64,000 nt of DNA from Eudorina sp. 2006-703-Eu-15 (Eukaryota; Chlorophyta; Chlorophyceae; Chlamydomonadales; Volvocaceae), in contig BDSI01000176.1 in the NCBI GenBank assembly GCA_003117195.1, positions 124,001 through 188,000 of the forward strand, given 5' to 3'. Below the pieces are notes generated by a model. It had not been told where the DNA came from, made no database searches, and saw only the letters and a list, made by a program, of their open reading frames with translations. This document shows positions 32,560-44,456 of this stretch, in pieces; within the stretch, counting starts at the first letter, position 1, and each line of letters opens with the position of its first letter. A program made the translations under genes and the position numbers.

Positions 32560-33638
32560 TTAGGCAGTGTCGAAGTTCTCCACCAGCTCGGGCACGTCTG
32601 CAAAATCGGCAACGTCGGGAGGAGGATGGCAGTTGCCGCGAAACGCCCCCCGCCCGCCCATATGGTGAAACCCCCCAGCTGCAAACGAATACTTTCGCTC
32701 CCTTGCGGCGATATCCAAGCAGCGTTTGGCGTCATCCCCGTCAGCACTACCCGACGAACCCCGCCCCGGCAACCCACCGTCGTCGTCTCCTCCCGCTGGG
32801 GCACCACCAGCCGCAGCTGCAGCTGCAGCAGCCATGGGGCCTAGGCCGCCCAGTCCACTAAGAGCCCCGAGGCCGCCGGCTAGGCCACCGGGAAGACCGC
32901 CAACAGCGCCCAGCTGCGCTCAGTTGCGAGGAGCGGGACGCGGAGTGAGGTTAGCAGGGGTAGGAGCCTGAGCGTCGCCGTACAAAATACCCCTATCATC
33001 ACTCGTCCAACACGTGCAACACTCGGAGCCCTCAACAGACCCATACCTGCTGCATCATCTTCTTCAGGTGCACCAGGCTGTCTGGCCCCATCTGGTTAAG
33101 AATGCCTGGCAGAAGCTCCTGGATCTCTGTCGGCGCCAGAGACGAGAAAGCTGTCAGATCTCAATGCCTATAACGTAGCTTTGAATTTGAAGGAACCCGT
33201 GCGTTACCTACTCTTCTGTTGCGATGGGCCGCTGATAACGTAGGTGTTGGCAGCAATGGACGCTTGCACTGTGAAGGGAAATTTGCCTTGGTTAACACGC
33301 CGGCCACGATCTCTAGCACAAAACCTTTGAATAAATGAGCATTTTTACCCTTCGGGTTCACAAAGTGGATGACGGTGTCGTCCTTGAAAATGTTCACCTC
33401 CTCAATGCCCGGAATGGTGTTCACGCCGAGGCGCTTGAGCGTGTTTTGCAACCGCTTGTCGTCAGTGGACGTCGTCTTGTGCACCGCCTTCTTCTTTCTG
33501 TGCATCAGTCAACCATGCACGCGTCAGGCCGAACGCGCGTCCTGAACACAGGCGCCTCCAGCCGCCGCACCTCCTGACGGAACCCTTGCCGCCGGTGCGC
33601 ACGGCACCGGCCATCTTCATAAGCTTATCGCGATCCAT
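32560..33638 (-). CDS. BTF3: Nascent-polypeptide-associated complex beta subunit (BTF3)
   Basis: NAC beta binds ribosomes and, with NAC alpha, shields nascent chains and controls signal-recognition-particle access. Exon 1 (33638 to about 33573) encodes [20 protein letters not shown] with the basic RRKKK ribosome-binding motif completed across the first intron (the family has RRKKKxxH). Exon 2 (to about 33349) reads [19 protein letters not shown] and VIHFVNPK. Exon 3 (about 33282-33213) reads [14 protein letters not shown]. Exon 4 (to about 33048) reads [20 protein letters not shown]. Exon 5 holds a Gly/Ala-rich linker. The last exon, spliced from GGDDD, gives [12 protein letters not shown] and TAA at 32560. 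This is the complete NAC domain and the conserved acidic tail. The only oddity is the long Gly/Ala linker before the tail. Confidence 0.95.
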
Positions 33639-34731
33639 TTTGCTGCGGAAAAGTAGTTATACCGGCAGCTGTGTGAGACAGCGACTACTATAAAGGGTGG
33701 CAAAACACGGGGAGAACTCACGTTGGGGTGCCCGACCCCAATAAAATGATAGAAGGGTCCAACGGTGACCCGAAAGTCTGAAAGAGACATAAGTTCTGTG
33801 CGGCTTGGCCTATGCCCTCATCGCCGCAGGGCCCAGCTGGACGGTAAGTTGGTTTCCGATGTTTGGCTTGTCCTGTGAATATTATTCTTTCACACAAATG
33901 AAAACTACACTATTTCAGTCAACGCTCGCTCGCAATCATGTTTTTCGTGACCTACGCGGGCGGGTGGCCGCGCTATTCCAAACGTCAGTTCATTCACAGT
34001 TCATTCTTGCGATTCGTGATGTTAGCATGCATCTGACTTATGCTTAGCATCCGAATCTCAGTTTGCAAGACCGACACAGGGAAGCATGTTGCAAGTTCCG
34101 GAGTTTTGGAGGACTGCTCGGGTGCAAAGCTGCAACGAATTTCAGCAGAGGGGTGCCCTTTCTCCTTACTTAACGCAGCCTTGAGCGCGGGAGCGGACAA
34201 CTCCAAAACGTTCGCATACCCTATTGCATTATTGGCCGTCAGGCGAAGCAACCTTGAGTTTTACGTTGGATACCACGCAACCATCTGAGGTCACACCGTT
34301 GCCCCCAGCTGGCAGAGCGAAGAGCCATTTCTCAAGGTTTGCGTGCTGCAACGGTAACCGTCATGAGTACAGGTGTCGAGCGTTGCTGTTTAAGGCATTC
34401 AGATAAGAAAGGAGCAAATCCACACGGTAGCGCCATAAGGCAGGACATCCAAAACAGCACCGGAGAGGACCGGTACGACCATTATCGAAACCGCTATAAT
34501 TGGCTGTGATGCCGCACCTGTGGCAAGGCTTGCACAAGAGCGTAACTGTCCAAGCGAAGTGCTTGACGGCTCAAATCGCTTGGCTCCTAGGCCTCCCTTA
34601 GTCCTCTAGGGCCCACCTGTTGCTTTGCCATACTTAATCGCTTCACATACTGCCTGTGGGCCAATCTGACTATCAGCAGCTGGGAAGCTTGGATCCTTAG
34701 AACGATTTCACCCGCGATTTCCGATTTGACC
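33639..34731. other. Divergent promoter interval
   Basis: Roughly 1.1 kb between the start codons of the NAC beta gene (minus) and the short-chain dehydrogenase gene (plus), so it should carry both promoters. It is distinctly AT-richer than the genes. No defined motif was recognised. Confidence 0.45.
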
Positions 34732-37290
34732 ATGTCGCTCATCCTTGGCATCGGGGCTCTTCGGAGAGGTGCCCTGCTCGCAAGAGCAAGTCTTAGCGCA
34801 GAAAGGTTGGCTATGTTGGAGTTCCGCGGTTATGCGGCATTGTTTTGACAATTCATTCGATTTTTCCGGCAGAAACATTGGAAGGTTTTCATCAACGACC
34901 GCCTCTGCAACAGGTTCTTTCGCATCTTCATCGCCCCAGGTATGTTTGAACGGAGTACAGCTACACATGAAAGACTAAAGCGTTTCACTGTGGTTCTGCT
35001 TCATAGTTTCGACACCACCGCTCGCCTGATTAGCCTTTCATGCCCCCAGAAGTTTGGCCCAAGCGGGGCACCGCAAGTTACTTCACATGCTGTGCCTTGT
35101 CAGTATCATCCCAGCTCAGCCAGCTGCTCGTCCGGAACGAAAGCCCGGGCACCGTGGGTGTCCGCTGTTGGCCCGCTCCCCCCCCACACACACACCCCGT
35201 TGACGATGTGGGTCACGCGCGCCTCACCGCAGGAGGGAACTGCCGGTGCGGCGGGACACTCGGGGCCCCCCAAGCTGCTGGTCTTCGGGGGTCGTGGCTT
35301 CGTGGGCAGCTACGTGTGCCGGGAGGCGGTCGCGTCAGGCCTGACTGTTCTGGGTGTCAGTCGAGGAGGTGAGGGGCGGGGCCTAGGGAGGGTGAAGACT
35401 GTGCGAGTGATCCGAGACATTTCCGTCAGGGTTAGACACAGCCCAGGTGCAAGGAGCCACCTGCCGCCTGGCCAGGCCAGGTCGGGTCGGGTCGGGTCAA
35501 ACCCTGCGGCAGGCCGGCAGCACGCGACACCTCGGCGTGACCAGGCACCACAGCGCCCTTGCCTAAGCCGCTACCGCTGCCGAGTCTTGAGCCTCCCCCT
35601 GCCGGCTGCCCCTGGTCCCCCACTGCGGTGACGGCCGCGATGACGGTGGTGGTGATGCGGGTTGCGGTGGGTCGCAGGCACGCCCCCTCTGGTCCGGGAG
35701 CCCTGGGTGGGCTCGGTGGACTGGGTCCGTGGGAATGCGTTGGAGCCGCAGACCTTTGTACGGCACCTGGAGGGCGCTGAGGCGGTGGTGTCTTGCATCG
35801 GCGGCTTCGGATCCACGGACGAGATGCTCCGGGTGGGTGCGTGCGTGGGTGGGAGGGTGTGGGTTCCCTGTGGGGATAAGGCTGTGGGGAGACGGTGCGG
35901 AAGGAAGTGGAGGGAGGGCCACAAGCAGGGGGGAGGCGGGAGCCGATCTGGGCAGGGGAGGGGAGGGGAGGGGACGGGGACAAGATGCCGTCGCATCTTG
36001 TCCCCGTCCCCTGGGACGATTCCGCCTGGGACCGGGTGCCGTCCCGAATGTGAGCATGTTAGGTTGGGATCTTGAGGGTTCGGGAGGGCGCATGAGCATG
36101 GGGGGGGCAGTGCTTCTTGTGTTAGATGCGGGTGGCGGCCAGCCGTGTTGCTGTTGCTGTGCGGGGGCGGGATCCAACCAAGCGGGCGCGTCGGAAGTTG
36201 ATTTGAAAAAAGAAACAAACCCGAAGAACGAACCCGGGCACACCCAGCGCGCCGGAAGTAGGTCCGCCCACCCGGGGTGCCGGTCCGGACCCGGTGACCC
36301 GGCACTGGGCCGAGAGCGGAGCGGACCCGTCCCGCACCCCCCCACTCGCCCTCGCCCGTCGTCACTGACCGGTGATGGCTTACGTGGCCTACGGTCGTAC
36401 GTCGGTACGACAACAGTACGCTCGCTTGCATACCGGCACTTTGATCCCGCAACTGTTTTTATTTTGCGCCTGCATTCTACGTTTTCTCGCAATCTGGTTG
36501 GTTGTTTGCTCGCGGACGGACAGATCAACGGCGCCGCCAACGTGTCCCTGATTGAGGCGGCCAAGGCGGCAGGCGTCAAGCGCTTCGTCTTCATCTCGGC
36601 CAACATCCCCAGCATACCCGGCATCGGTGAGACGCAGCGCCCCCCGGGTCGCCCCTTGGCCGCTCTCCGCCTGTGCACTGCCCTCCCCCCCTGGAGTGCG
36701 CGATGACCCCTCCACCGCACGGGTGCCATCCCGCCGCACTGCTCAGTGGGCCGTGGCGCAGTCGCCGGAGCTGGAGGGGGTTGGGACGGGCGCCCGTGTG
36801 CTACCCTGCATGCTGCATCCCCCTCACCCTCGTTTCCCTGATTCGCTTAGGCACGGCTCTGCTTGCCCCGCCCCAACATCGTCCTCCTTCCGTTGCAAAC
36901 CCGTTCCTAACACACATACACACACACAAAGATGCGGTCCTGGGCGGCTACATCCGGGGCAAGGCGGCCGCTGAGGAGGCGCTGCGGATGCACTTCCCCA
37001 CTGGCGGCGTGGCGCTGCGCCCCGGGATCATCTATGGCGACCGCGTGGTGTCCTCCACGCTGACGCTGCCACTGGGGCTGGCATTCCGTCCCCTGGAGCT
37101 GCTCATCGAGCGGCTGGGGCAGGGCACCGCCAAGCAGATGGCGGGGGTGCCCCTCCTGGGGCCGGCCTTCGTGCCGCCTGTCAGCGTGGAAACGGTGGCG
37201 CGGGTGGCGGTGCGCGCGGCGACCGACCCGTCGGTGCCCGCGGGCGTCATCGACGTGTGGGAGCTGGCGGACAAGGACAAGCAGCAGTAG
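34732..37290 (+). CDS. Atypical short-chain dehydrogenase, organellar (At1g32220 type)
   Basis: NAD(P)-binding Rossmann protein of the atypical SDR family. Plant relatives such as At1g32220 are plastid (plastoglobule) or mitochondrial and have no established substrate. Exons: 34732-34804 (MSLILGIGALRRGALLARAS, a targeting peptide), 34873-34940, 35233-35368 (LLVFGGRGFVGSYVCREAVA, the GxxGxxG dinucleotide motif), 35678-35832 (GAEAVVSCIGGFGSTDEMLR), 36524-36626 (NVSLIEAAKAAGVKRFVFIS) and 36932-37290 (LRPGIIYGDRV, LGPAFVPPVSVETVARVAVR, ending TAG). Phases agree at the last four exons, and the first two introns are inferred from splice signals. The final exon has GYIRGKAAAEEAL in place of the YxxxK catalytic pair, as is usual for this subgroup. 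It is convergent with the low-complexity gene downstream. Confidence 0.92.
35970..36011. repeat. Perfect 19-bp hairpin in an intron
   Basis: Left arm GGGGACGGGGACAAGATGC (35970-35988), loop CGTC, right arm the exact reverse complement (35993-36011). It lies in the dehydrogenase intron 35833-36523. A perfect stem with a four-base loop is rare by chance. It may be a recent inverted duplication of a G-rich tract. Confidence 0.85.
36197..36232 (-). repeat. Dispersed repeat, copy 1 (inverted relative to 52540)
   Basis: Read on the minus strand: CTTCGGGTTTGTTTCTTTTT then TCAAATCAAC. The plus-strand copy at about 52540-52572 reads CTTTCGGGTTCATTTCTTTT then CTCAAATCAAC. Both lie in introns. Confidence 0.65.
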
Positions 37291-39361
37291 CAGCAGCACC
37301 AGAAGCAGCAGCAGCGGCAGTAGCAGTAGCGATTTGATGTGTGGCAGTGATGGCAGCAGTGGCGGCAGCGCCTAGTTGCGGTGGCAGCAACGGCTGCAAC
37401 TAGCAGCATTTGTAGGGGGACGTGCCCTAGGGGCCCGTTCGCAGGAGCGACCTCAAGAGCGCAGCCGGCGGAGAGCGGTCGCTTGGGACCTCGTCGCCGG
37501 GGCCGGGGACCTCAACCGCAGGTCGTGTACAGCCCGAGTCGAAGGCGTGTGAGGAGGTGTGCGGAAGAGGTCATGTCGGGGGCAGCGCTCCTGTTTCGTG
37601 GTTGGTTGCGTGTGCAGGCCTGCCCCTTCCGGAGAGGAGCTGAGGGTGGGGTACTACCGTACAGGTGGGAGTGAGGAGTGTTGCGAGTAGTGCTTGGTAG
37701 TGGTTGCCGGCCGCGCTGACGTGAGTGAGTGTACGTCGTGGGGCGGGAGAGCAGCGCCGGAGGGCGCCAGCGGACGGCGTTCCTGATATGGAGGAGGGAA
37801 GGGGAGGGCAGCTGTTAAGGGCGGGGCGCTTGAGGGGCCACTGAGCAAGAGAGCGCAGCCGCAGGTGGGGCCGGTTGTCCAGGTCGCGTCTCCTTACGAC
37901 TAGGTCAGGTCGGTGAAGGGGGCCCAGGAGCGACCGCCGCCCCGTGGATTGCTGCTACGGTAGGTACGTCATCTATGGCTCCTGCTGCTGGTCGCATGAG
38001 GCCTTTGAATGCAGTGCATGGGGAGGGGTTGCTCCCCGTACTGCTACTGGTGGGATGCCTGGGGGCTGCAGGTTGCGGTTGAGTGGCGCGGCTGCTGGAA
38101 ACCCCCCCCCCCCTGCCCTCTCCTCGTGCCAGACTCCGTCGACGACACCGCCGGGAGGGGGGCAGGGTGTGAGAGAAAGAGAGAGCGTCTGGGTAGGCCT
38201 ACCTAGCGTGTGATGGACTCCAGAGCGTCCGGGTGACAGGGTGAGGTGAGGTGAGGTGGGGTGAGGTGAGGTGCTGTAAAGACAACGAACGGCTTCCACG
38301 GGTTACACCGGGCACACAGCGTACAGGGACCGACTCGACTGGCAAGCCGGCCAGGACCGCATGCGAAGACCCGTCCGTCCGTCCGTCAGCTGCCCTTCCG
38401 TGCTTAGGAAATGCAACCGTCCGGAGGGCCTTACACGCCTTACGGGGCCACAGCACCCCGTCCCTCCACCACCACCACCACCGCCACCACGTCGAGCCCG
38501 GCCTCCTCCACCACCCGGCTGGCCTCCTTCACCACCCGGCCTCCTCCTCCATCACCCGGCTGGCTTCCTCCTCCACCACCCGGCTGGCTTCCTCCTCCAC
38601 CACCCGGCTGGGTGCCGCCAGCAGTTGACAGCGCGGCAGGGGTCTGGTGCGGTTTCGTGGAGGGGACCGGGGCAACACGTCCTGCAGCAGCAGCAGGCAG
38701 TCTGGGGCCATGGGATGTCGTACGGCGCTGGCGCTGGCGCCCCGCGGATCGGCGCCCCGTGCCAGCTCGCCACACCGCCCTGAGAGCCTCCAGGGAGGGA
38801 CAGGAGCACGGGACCCTTCCAGAGGCTGCCCCCCTTCCCAGCTGCGAAGAACTGGCGACGCAACGCGGCAGCAGAGGTCTGCCCCCCTCACAGCACCCAC
38901 CGTACGGCACTCCGCGCACCACTGCGGGCGTCGCCCCCCTCCACCCCCTAACACCACCACCACCAACCTTGGCCTCCCGGACAGCCCTGCCGCTGACGCC
39001 CACTACAGGTCCTCCCAGCTCCGGACCCTTCCCCGACATCGCACGTCCCGCCTCGCCCGGACCCGACCCGACCCCCCTCGCCCCCGCCCCTGGCCCCTCC
39101 CCCGGGGGCCCACACACTGGCTATCCTCAGTCGGGAGGGGGAGGGGCCCTTAGCGAGGGGCGGGCGGGCGGTCACATCCTCTCCCCCCCCCCCACACACA
39201 CACTCCACGACATCCGCCCAACCTCCGCGTCCTCCTCCTCCCGTCCCCCGAACCAGCCAGCCAGCCAGCGGACCTAGGGAGACAGCCCCAGCCAGCGACA
39301 CAGCCCTGGGGCGGGTGCTGCTCCGAGCAATGCCGGTGTCGGGCCTGGCCCTGGCCCCCCC
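37291..39361. other. Convergent 3' flanks with a CTGGCTTCCTCCTCCACCACC minisatellite
   Basis: Between two convergent genes. CAGCAG-type repeats follow the dehydrogenase stop (37290-37340). A 24-bp-like repeat (GGCTTCCTCCTCCACCACCC) spans about 38510-38615. GAGGTGAGGTG repeats lie near 38245. Open frames of 100-290 codons on both strands have no splice logic and mirror each other through the repeats, so I see no gene. Confidence 0.5.
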
Positions 39362-42300
39362 TCACCGGCCGCCGCGAGGAGGCGGAGGAGCATGGGAGGG
39401 GTGGGGCGGGTAGTGGGGGTGCGGGGCGTGGTGGGGGCGGGGGTGGTAAGCGGGGGGCGGCGGCGGTGACCCGTACTCCCAACCCGGGTCAGGCTGGCCC
39501 CCGGCCCCGCCGCCCGGCTCGTACCAGTCAACCGACCCGCCTCCGCCTCGCTGAGGCGGCGGCGGCTGTTGGTGGTGGTGGTGGTGGTGGTGCTGGTGAT
39601 GCTGCTGCTGGTGGTGCTGGTGCTGGGCGGCCCCGGGTTCTCCAAGGTCCCGCCAGGCGCCCAGACCCTCGGGCCGCCGCGCGTCGTACGGCCCCCGGTC
39701 CCATCCCGCGCCCGGCGGCGGCCTGCCGTACAACTCTCCGTCGACGCCTCCGCCGTCGTCGCCGCCGTCGAAGGGCGAGTAGCTGCTGGAGTGCGCCTGC
39801 CGCCGCATCGACTCCATGTGCTGCTGGACCGCCCGCGGCACCGGCACCGGCCCGGGGGACGACGACCAGTGCGCGCCTGGACGGCCGGGCGGCGGCGGCG
39901 GCATGCGCTGCTGCTGCGGCGGCGCCGCCGCCCGCGAGTCGTACGATGACGGCGCGGCGGCGGACATGAGCGGCACCGCCGCGGATGAGGAGTTGCGGTG
40001 TGGGGGGTTGTGGTGCGGGGGTCGCTGCCAGGGGTCCGCGGGCGGCCTGCCCCGGGCCCCCTTGCCGCCGCCGCCGCCCCTCCCGCTGGACTCGGGGAGA
40101 TCCGACTGGGGCCGCTTGGGCGGCCGTGACGACTGCGGCTGCGGCTGCTGTGGTGCCGGCTGCTGGGCACCCCCCGACAAGGGTTTCCGGGGGGACTTGG
40201 CCTGACCCTCACCCCGCGGCGGCTGCTGCTGCTGCTGCCCCGCCGCCGCCGGCCCCCCTGGCCGCTGTCCAGCTCCCGCCGGCCTCTGCGCCGGGCCCGC
40301 GTCCGACGACCGCTGCCGCTTCCCCGGGGGCTGATGCGGCTGATGGGACGTCTCCCGCGGGCGGCTGTCCGGCGCCGAGTCGCCCGACTGCGGCTGCTGC
40401 TGCGGCTGCGGATGAACCGCCTGGCTTTTCTTCTTGGTGGGCCTCGTCTTCTGGCCCCCGCGCTCCGCCCCCGGCGGCAGGCCCGGTTCCCCCTGCTGCT
40501 GTTTCTGCTGCTGGTGGTCTTCCAGGTCCGCCGCCAGATGGGCCGCCCTGGTCGCGGCCCCGCCGCCGCTGCCGCCGTCGAAGGCCGCCGCCGCGGCGGC
40601 GGCGGCAGCTGTGGCGGCGCGCTCCGCGTGCATGGCCTCCCACCGGCTGAGGAAGTTGGTCCGCAGGTCCAGGGGGGGAGGTCGGAGGGCGACGCCGGGG
40701 GGGCCAGCCCGCAGCTCCCGCAGTGAGGCGACCACGGACAGCAGCGCCGCCGTCTGCGGGCGGGCGGGAGGGCAAGGGGCGGGAGCGGGAGGACGGGGCA
40801 GGGGCGGGGGGGGGGGGTACAGGAAATTGCCGGGGCCGGGGGGTGAGGTGGTGCCACCGGGGGGGGGGGCACGAAATGACCGTGGTCTTTTTGGATCATC
40901 ACTCCACCTTACCCACCTACCACCGGGGGGTGAGGTGCTGCCACCGGGGGGTATAGGAAATTGCCACCGGGGGGGGCGCCACGCAGACACACACGACGCG
41001 GACAACGGCGCCCCTCGCATGACACGCAGTGCTGCCTCGCCGGCCAAAGAATACACGGCTTATCACGCCGACCACACACACGCGGGCGCCGGCACCGCCC
41101 CCACCCGCCTCTCCCCCCCGCGGGAACGTCGAGGGGTGAGGACATCTCCGACGTACACAGCCACACCCCATACCTTTGAATCCCGGAAGTCTGCCTCCGC
41201 TCCGCCGGCGCTGCCGCCCCTCGCGCCCCCGGCCCCCTCCGCTGCCCCGCTGGGGGAGGGCGCCCCGGAGGCGTCCGCGCCCTCCGCGCCGCCCTCGCCC
41301 GCCGCCGCCTTCGCCGCGGACCCGGCCGCGCCGCCGCGGGCTCGCTTTCGACTGCCTCCGCCTCCGCCGCCTCCGCCGCTGCCCCTGCGGGTCCCGCGGC
41401 TCGCGGCCCGGGCACGTTTCCCCCCGCTGACGGGCGCCGCCGCCTCAGGCAGCAGCGACGCCGCCGCCACCGCGGCCGCGCGCAGCGCCCCCATCACCTC
41501 CCCCGCGATCCGCGATGCCGCCACCGTGCTGCAGGGCGGGGGCGGCGGCGGCGGCGGCGGCGATACCCCAGCGCCGGCGGCTTCCGCCGCCGCTGCTGCT
41601 GCTGCCGCCGCAGCGGCTCCCAGCCCCCCGACGGCACCCCCAGCCGCGGCCGCAGCCGCCGCAACAGGAACGTCCACGGGGCTGCACACCAGGCCCTGCT
41701 GCTGCTGCTGCCGCTGCTGCCGCTCCAAAGCTCTCAACGCCTCGGAGGCGGCGTTCAGACGTGCGACCACCTGGGGGACCCGGGGGAACGTTGGGGGTCA
41801 GTGCAGGGAGGGGCAGGGCCGGGAGTCCGCGGGGCCGGGGCCGGACATGTGGAGGGGAGGGGCCGGACGCGGGCTGCACGGACTTGGGTTGGTCCGCGGC
41901 GGGGGGGAGGGCCGGGGCGGGTGTCAGGCTGGGGCCGGGGCAGAGGCGGACAGGAAGAGGCCCAGGCCGCGGCGGATGTAGGTGGGGTGGCCAGTGGCGG
42001 GGTGGTGCGGGGTTGCGCCCCTCTGCCTCCCTAGCTTGATGACCCCGGGGCCTTCTCCTCCCTCGCCTACCTTATTCTCCCTGCCCTACCTTCCGTCCCC
42101 TCAATCTTCCCCCCGTTTTCTCCCCCGTCTCGCTGCCTACCACCTTCCTGTCCCTGTCCCTATGCGTTCGCCTCGGTCCCGGTCCCGGTCCGGAGCGCTG
42201 CGGCCACCGCCCCGCCCGCCCGCCCGCCCGCCCGCCCCACCTGCTCCGCCGAGGGCCCCACCCCCTCCGCCGCCAGCGCTGCCCGCCGCCGAACCTCCTC

Positions 42301-44456
42301 CGCCATCCACGCCTCCACCCGCGGGAGGTCGGGCGGCACAGCCCCTCCGGGACGGGGCATACGCCGCTCCAGGGGCAGCAGGTACGCCTCGTACACCTGG
42401 GCGGGAACGGCGACGCCCCGACCCACATCATTCAAGATGGAGATCTTGCGAAGAAGAAGCGCATCGTTTGGCACACTTCCATGCTAACAAAGGACAAGAC
42501 CCGGAAGTAAGCAGATGGATGCCCTGGAAGACCCCTAGCGACACAATACCTTGACCTTTAGGGAGTATGCGGAGACGTACGGCAGGCGCCGGCGACCACG
42601 GTGCGTTTGTCGGTGAGTATGTCATCTAACAGCTGGCCGGATGGGGCGTCACGTCCGTCTGGACGAGCCGAAAGGTCCGCAGATGATTTCCACCCTAACG
42701 ACCCGCGGGTCAAGGGGCGCCCATATGAACGAGGTGGCCCTCCCTAGACGACCCCGTTTCGTCCCCTCCCACGGGGGTCTGCCCGGGCCCCCTCACGAGG
42801 GGCGGAGGGCAGGGCTGAGGCCGTGCGCCTGCTCCCCTGCCTGGCCTCCCCCGCCCCGCCCCGCCCCGCCCTGCACCTGAACCTGCCCCGCCCCGCGCCG
42901 CGCGGGTGTTTCTGGTCTGTTTTTCTTGTTAGCCCCCCCCCCGCCGCACCGTAACTTGGGTCGCGTATTGACTCCTGTGCCACGTATCGGTTCCCCAATC
43001 CATACCCCCCGCCTCACCTGTCGTAGCAGCCCACCCAGCCCGGGGTCGCCCTGCAGCCGGGCGGCCAGGGAAGACCAACACAACGACCTGCCGCCGCCGC
43101 CGCCGCTGCTACCGCCGCTCCCGCCGCCGCCGCCGGCTGCTTGCCCGCCGTCCTCCGCAGTGCTGCCGCCAGCTCCGGCGGCGCCCCCCTGAGGCGCCTC
43201 GCTGCCCTCGCCACTGCCGCTGCCACTGCCGCCGGTGCCGCCGCCTGCATGAGGCTGTTTGTCCGCGCCCCCCTCCTCAACGACCTGAGGGTTGCACACG
43301 GTTGTCATTGGAGCAGCAGCAGCAGCAATAAGCAGTCAGCAGCCGCAGTCAGCAGCAGCAGTCAGCAGGTCTCAACGCCCGGGTAGGGCAGAGTGCTACG
43401 AAATGGGTGATGCGGCATGGGCCGCCGGGGGTGCCGCCAACTCCCCAGTGATCCCGAATTCCGTACTGTACCGTACCGTACCGTACAATATCGTACCGTA
43501 CCTTACCCGTGCTGTACCGTACCGTAACGTGAGGTACTGTGGTGAGGCCCGAGCCCATCCCGCTTTTCCTCTCCAAATGTCCCCGGCTCTCGTATCCTTA
43601 CATAACCGACGGGAAGCGCGGCGGCTGCCTCCCCCGCCGGGCCGTCCCCTCAGCCACCACACAGACACTCGTCGCCCCCCTCCTGCCACTCATCGCAGCC
43701 GCCGGGGCAACCGGTTGCGACGTCAACGGCCGCGGTCGCGGCCGCGGCGGCAGCCCTCCCAGCCCCCCTTTGCCGCATGTGCCTCACCTCCACGAACAAG
43801 CGGCGCAGCGGCAGCGGCGGCGCCCCGGGCGCCAGCAGCGGCAGGTCGATGGGCCCCGGCCCCAGCCCCAGCCAGGCGGCCAGCGCCTCGCTGAACTGAA
43901 GCGCCAGGGGGGTCTGCTGCCCGCGGGTGCCGTACATCTGCTCGCGGGTGGGCGGGGGCACCTTGGGCGCCTCCGCCGGGGTGGCGGCGGCCGGGCGGCC
44001 GTCGCGGGCGGCCGCAGCTGCCGGTGCACCGGTGGCAACTGCAGCCGCTGCTGCTGTTGCTGATGCTGCTGCTGCTGCTGGAGGTGGCGGTTGTGGTGGT
44101 TGCGGAGCCGCGTCAGTGGCTGCGGGGCCCATGAGGGCGACGCCGACGCGCTTGGCCAGGGACTTCCATGCGGTCTGGTACTGGTCCTTGCGGGGCGCCC
44201 CGCCCACTGTGAAGGGGTGCACAGCGGGCTGGCGGACGGTCGCGGTCTCCGCCACGCCGGCCATCACCGGGGCGAGCACGTCGCCGTCCAGGCCCAGCTG
44301 CTTGTTGTGCCGCTGGGCGAAGGCCATGAGCTCGGCATGGCTCATTTGGCTGAGCTGGAAGACGGCAGAGGCGGCACGGCGGGTGGGCTTCGGGGCATCG
44401 CCATTCTTGTGCTGCTGACCGGCGTGGGAACTGTCGCTCCCAGACTCATACTTCAT
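39362..44456 (-). CDS. Large low-complexity protein, unknown function
   Basis: Five exons, every intron in phase 0: 44456-43788, 43284-43018, 42444-42241, 41770-41174, 40753-39362, giving 1042 residues from ATG to TGA. I do not recognise a domain. The ordered parts are an N-terminal segment (AVFQLSQMSHAELMAFAQRH, then KDQYQTAWKSLAKRVGVALM), a short middle exon (ISILNDVGRGVAVPAQVYEA) and SLRELRAGPPGVALRPPPLD with TNFLSRWEAMHAERAATAAA. The rest is Gly-, Ala-, Pro-, Gln- and His-rich, with basic clusters (GGKRARAASRGTRRGS, SRKRARGG, KSPRK) that look like nuclear localisation signals and an HQHHQQQHHQHHHHHHH run near the C-terminus. A nuclear, condensate-prone regulatory or RNA-associated protein is a guess from composition. 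The clean phases make the gene model good even though the function is unknown. Confidence 0.75.
42963..43010 (+). repeat. Dispersed 45-bp repeat, copy 2
   Basis: TATTGACTCCTGTGCCACGT then ATCGGTTCCCCAATCC, ending 8 bp from the splice donor at 43017. See copy 1 at 18743-18790. Both copies are on the strand opposite to their host gene. Confidence 0.8.
43459..43537. repeat. TACCG pentanucleotide microsatellite
   Basis: Imperfect GTACC/TACCG repeats in the first intron of the low-complexity gene. Confidence 0.88.

Noticed and set aside
38411..39277. 288-codon plus-strand frame between convergent genes
   Set aside because: Driven by a CTCCTCCACCACCC repeat with Pro/Ser/Thr bias; no splice or domain evidence.
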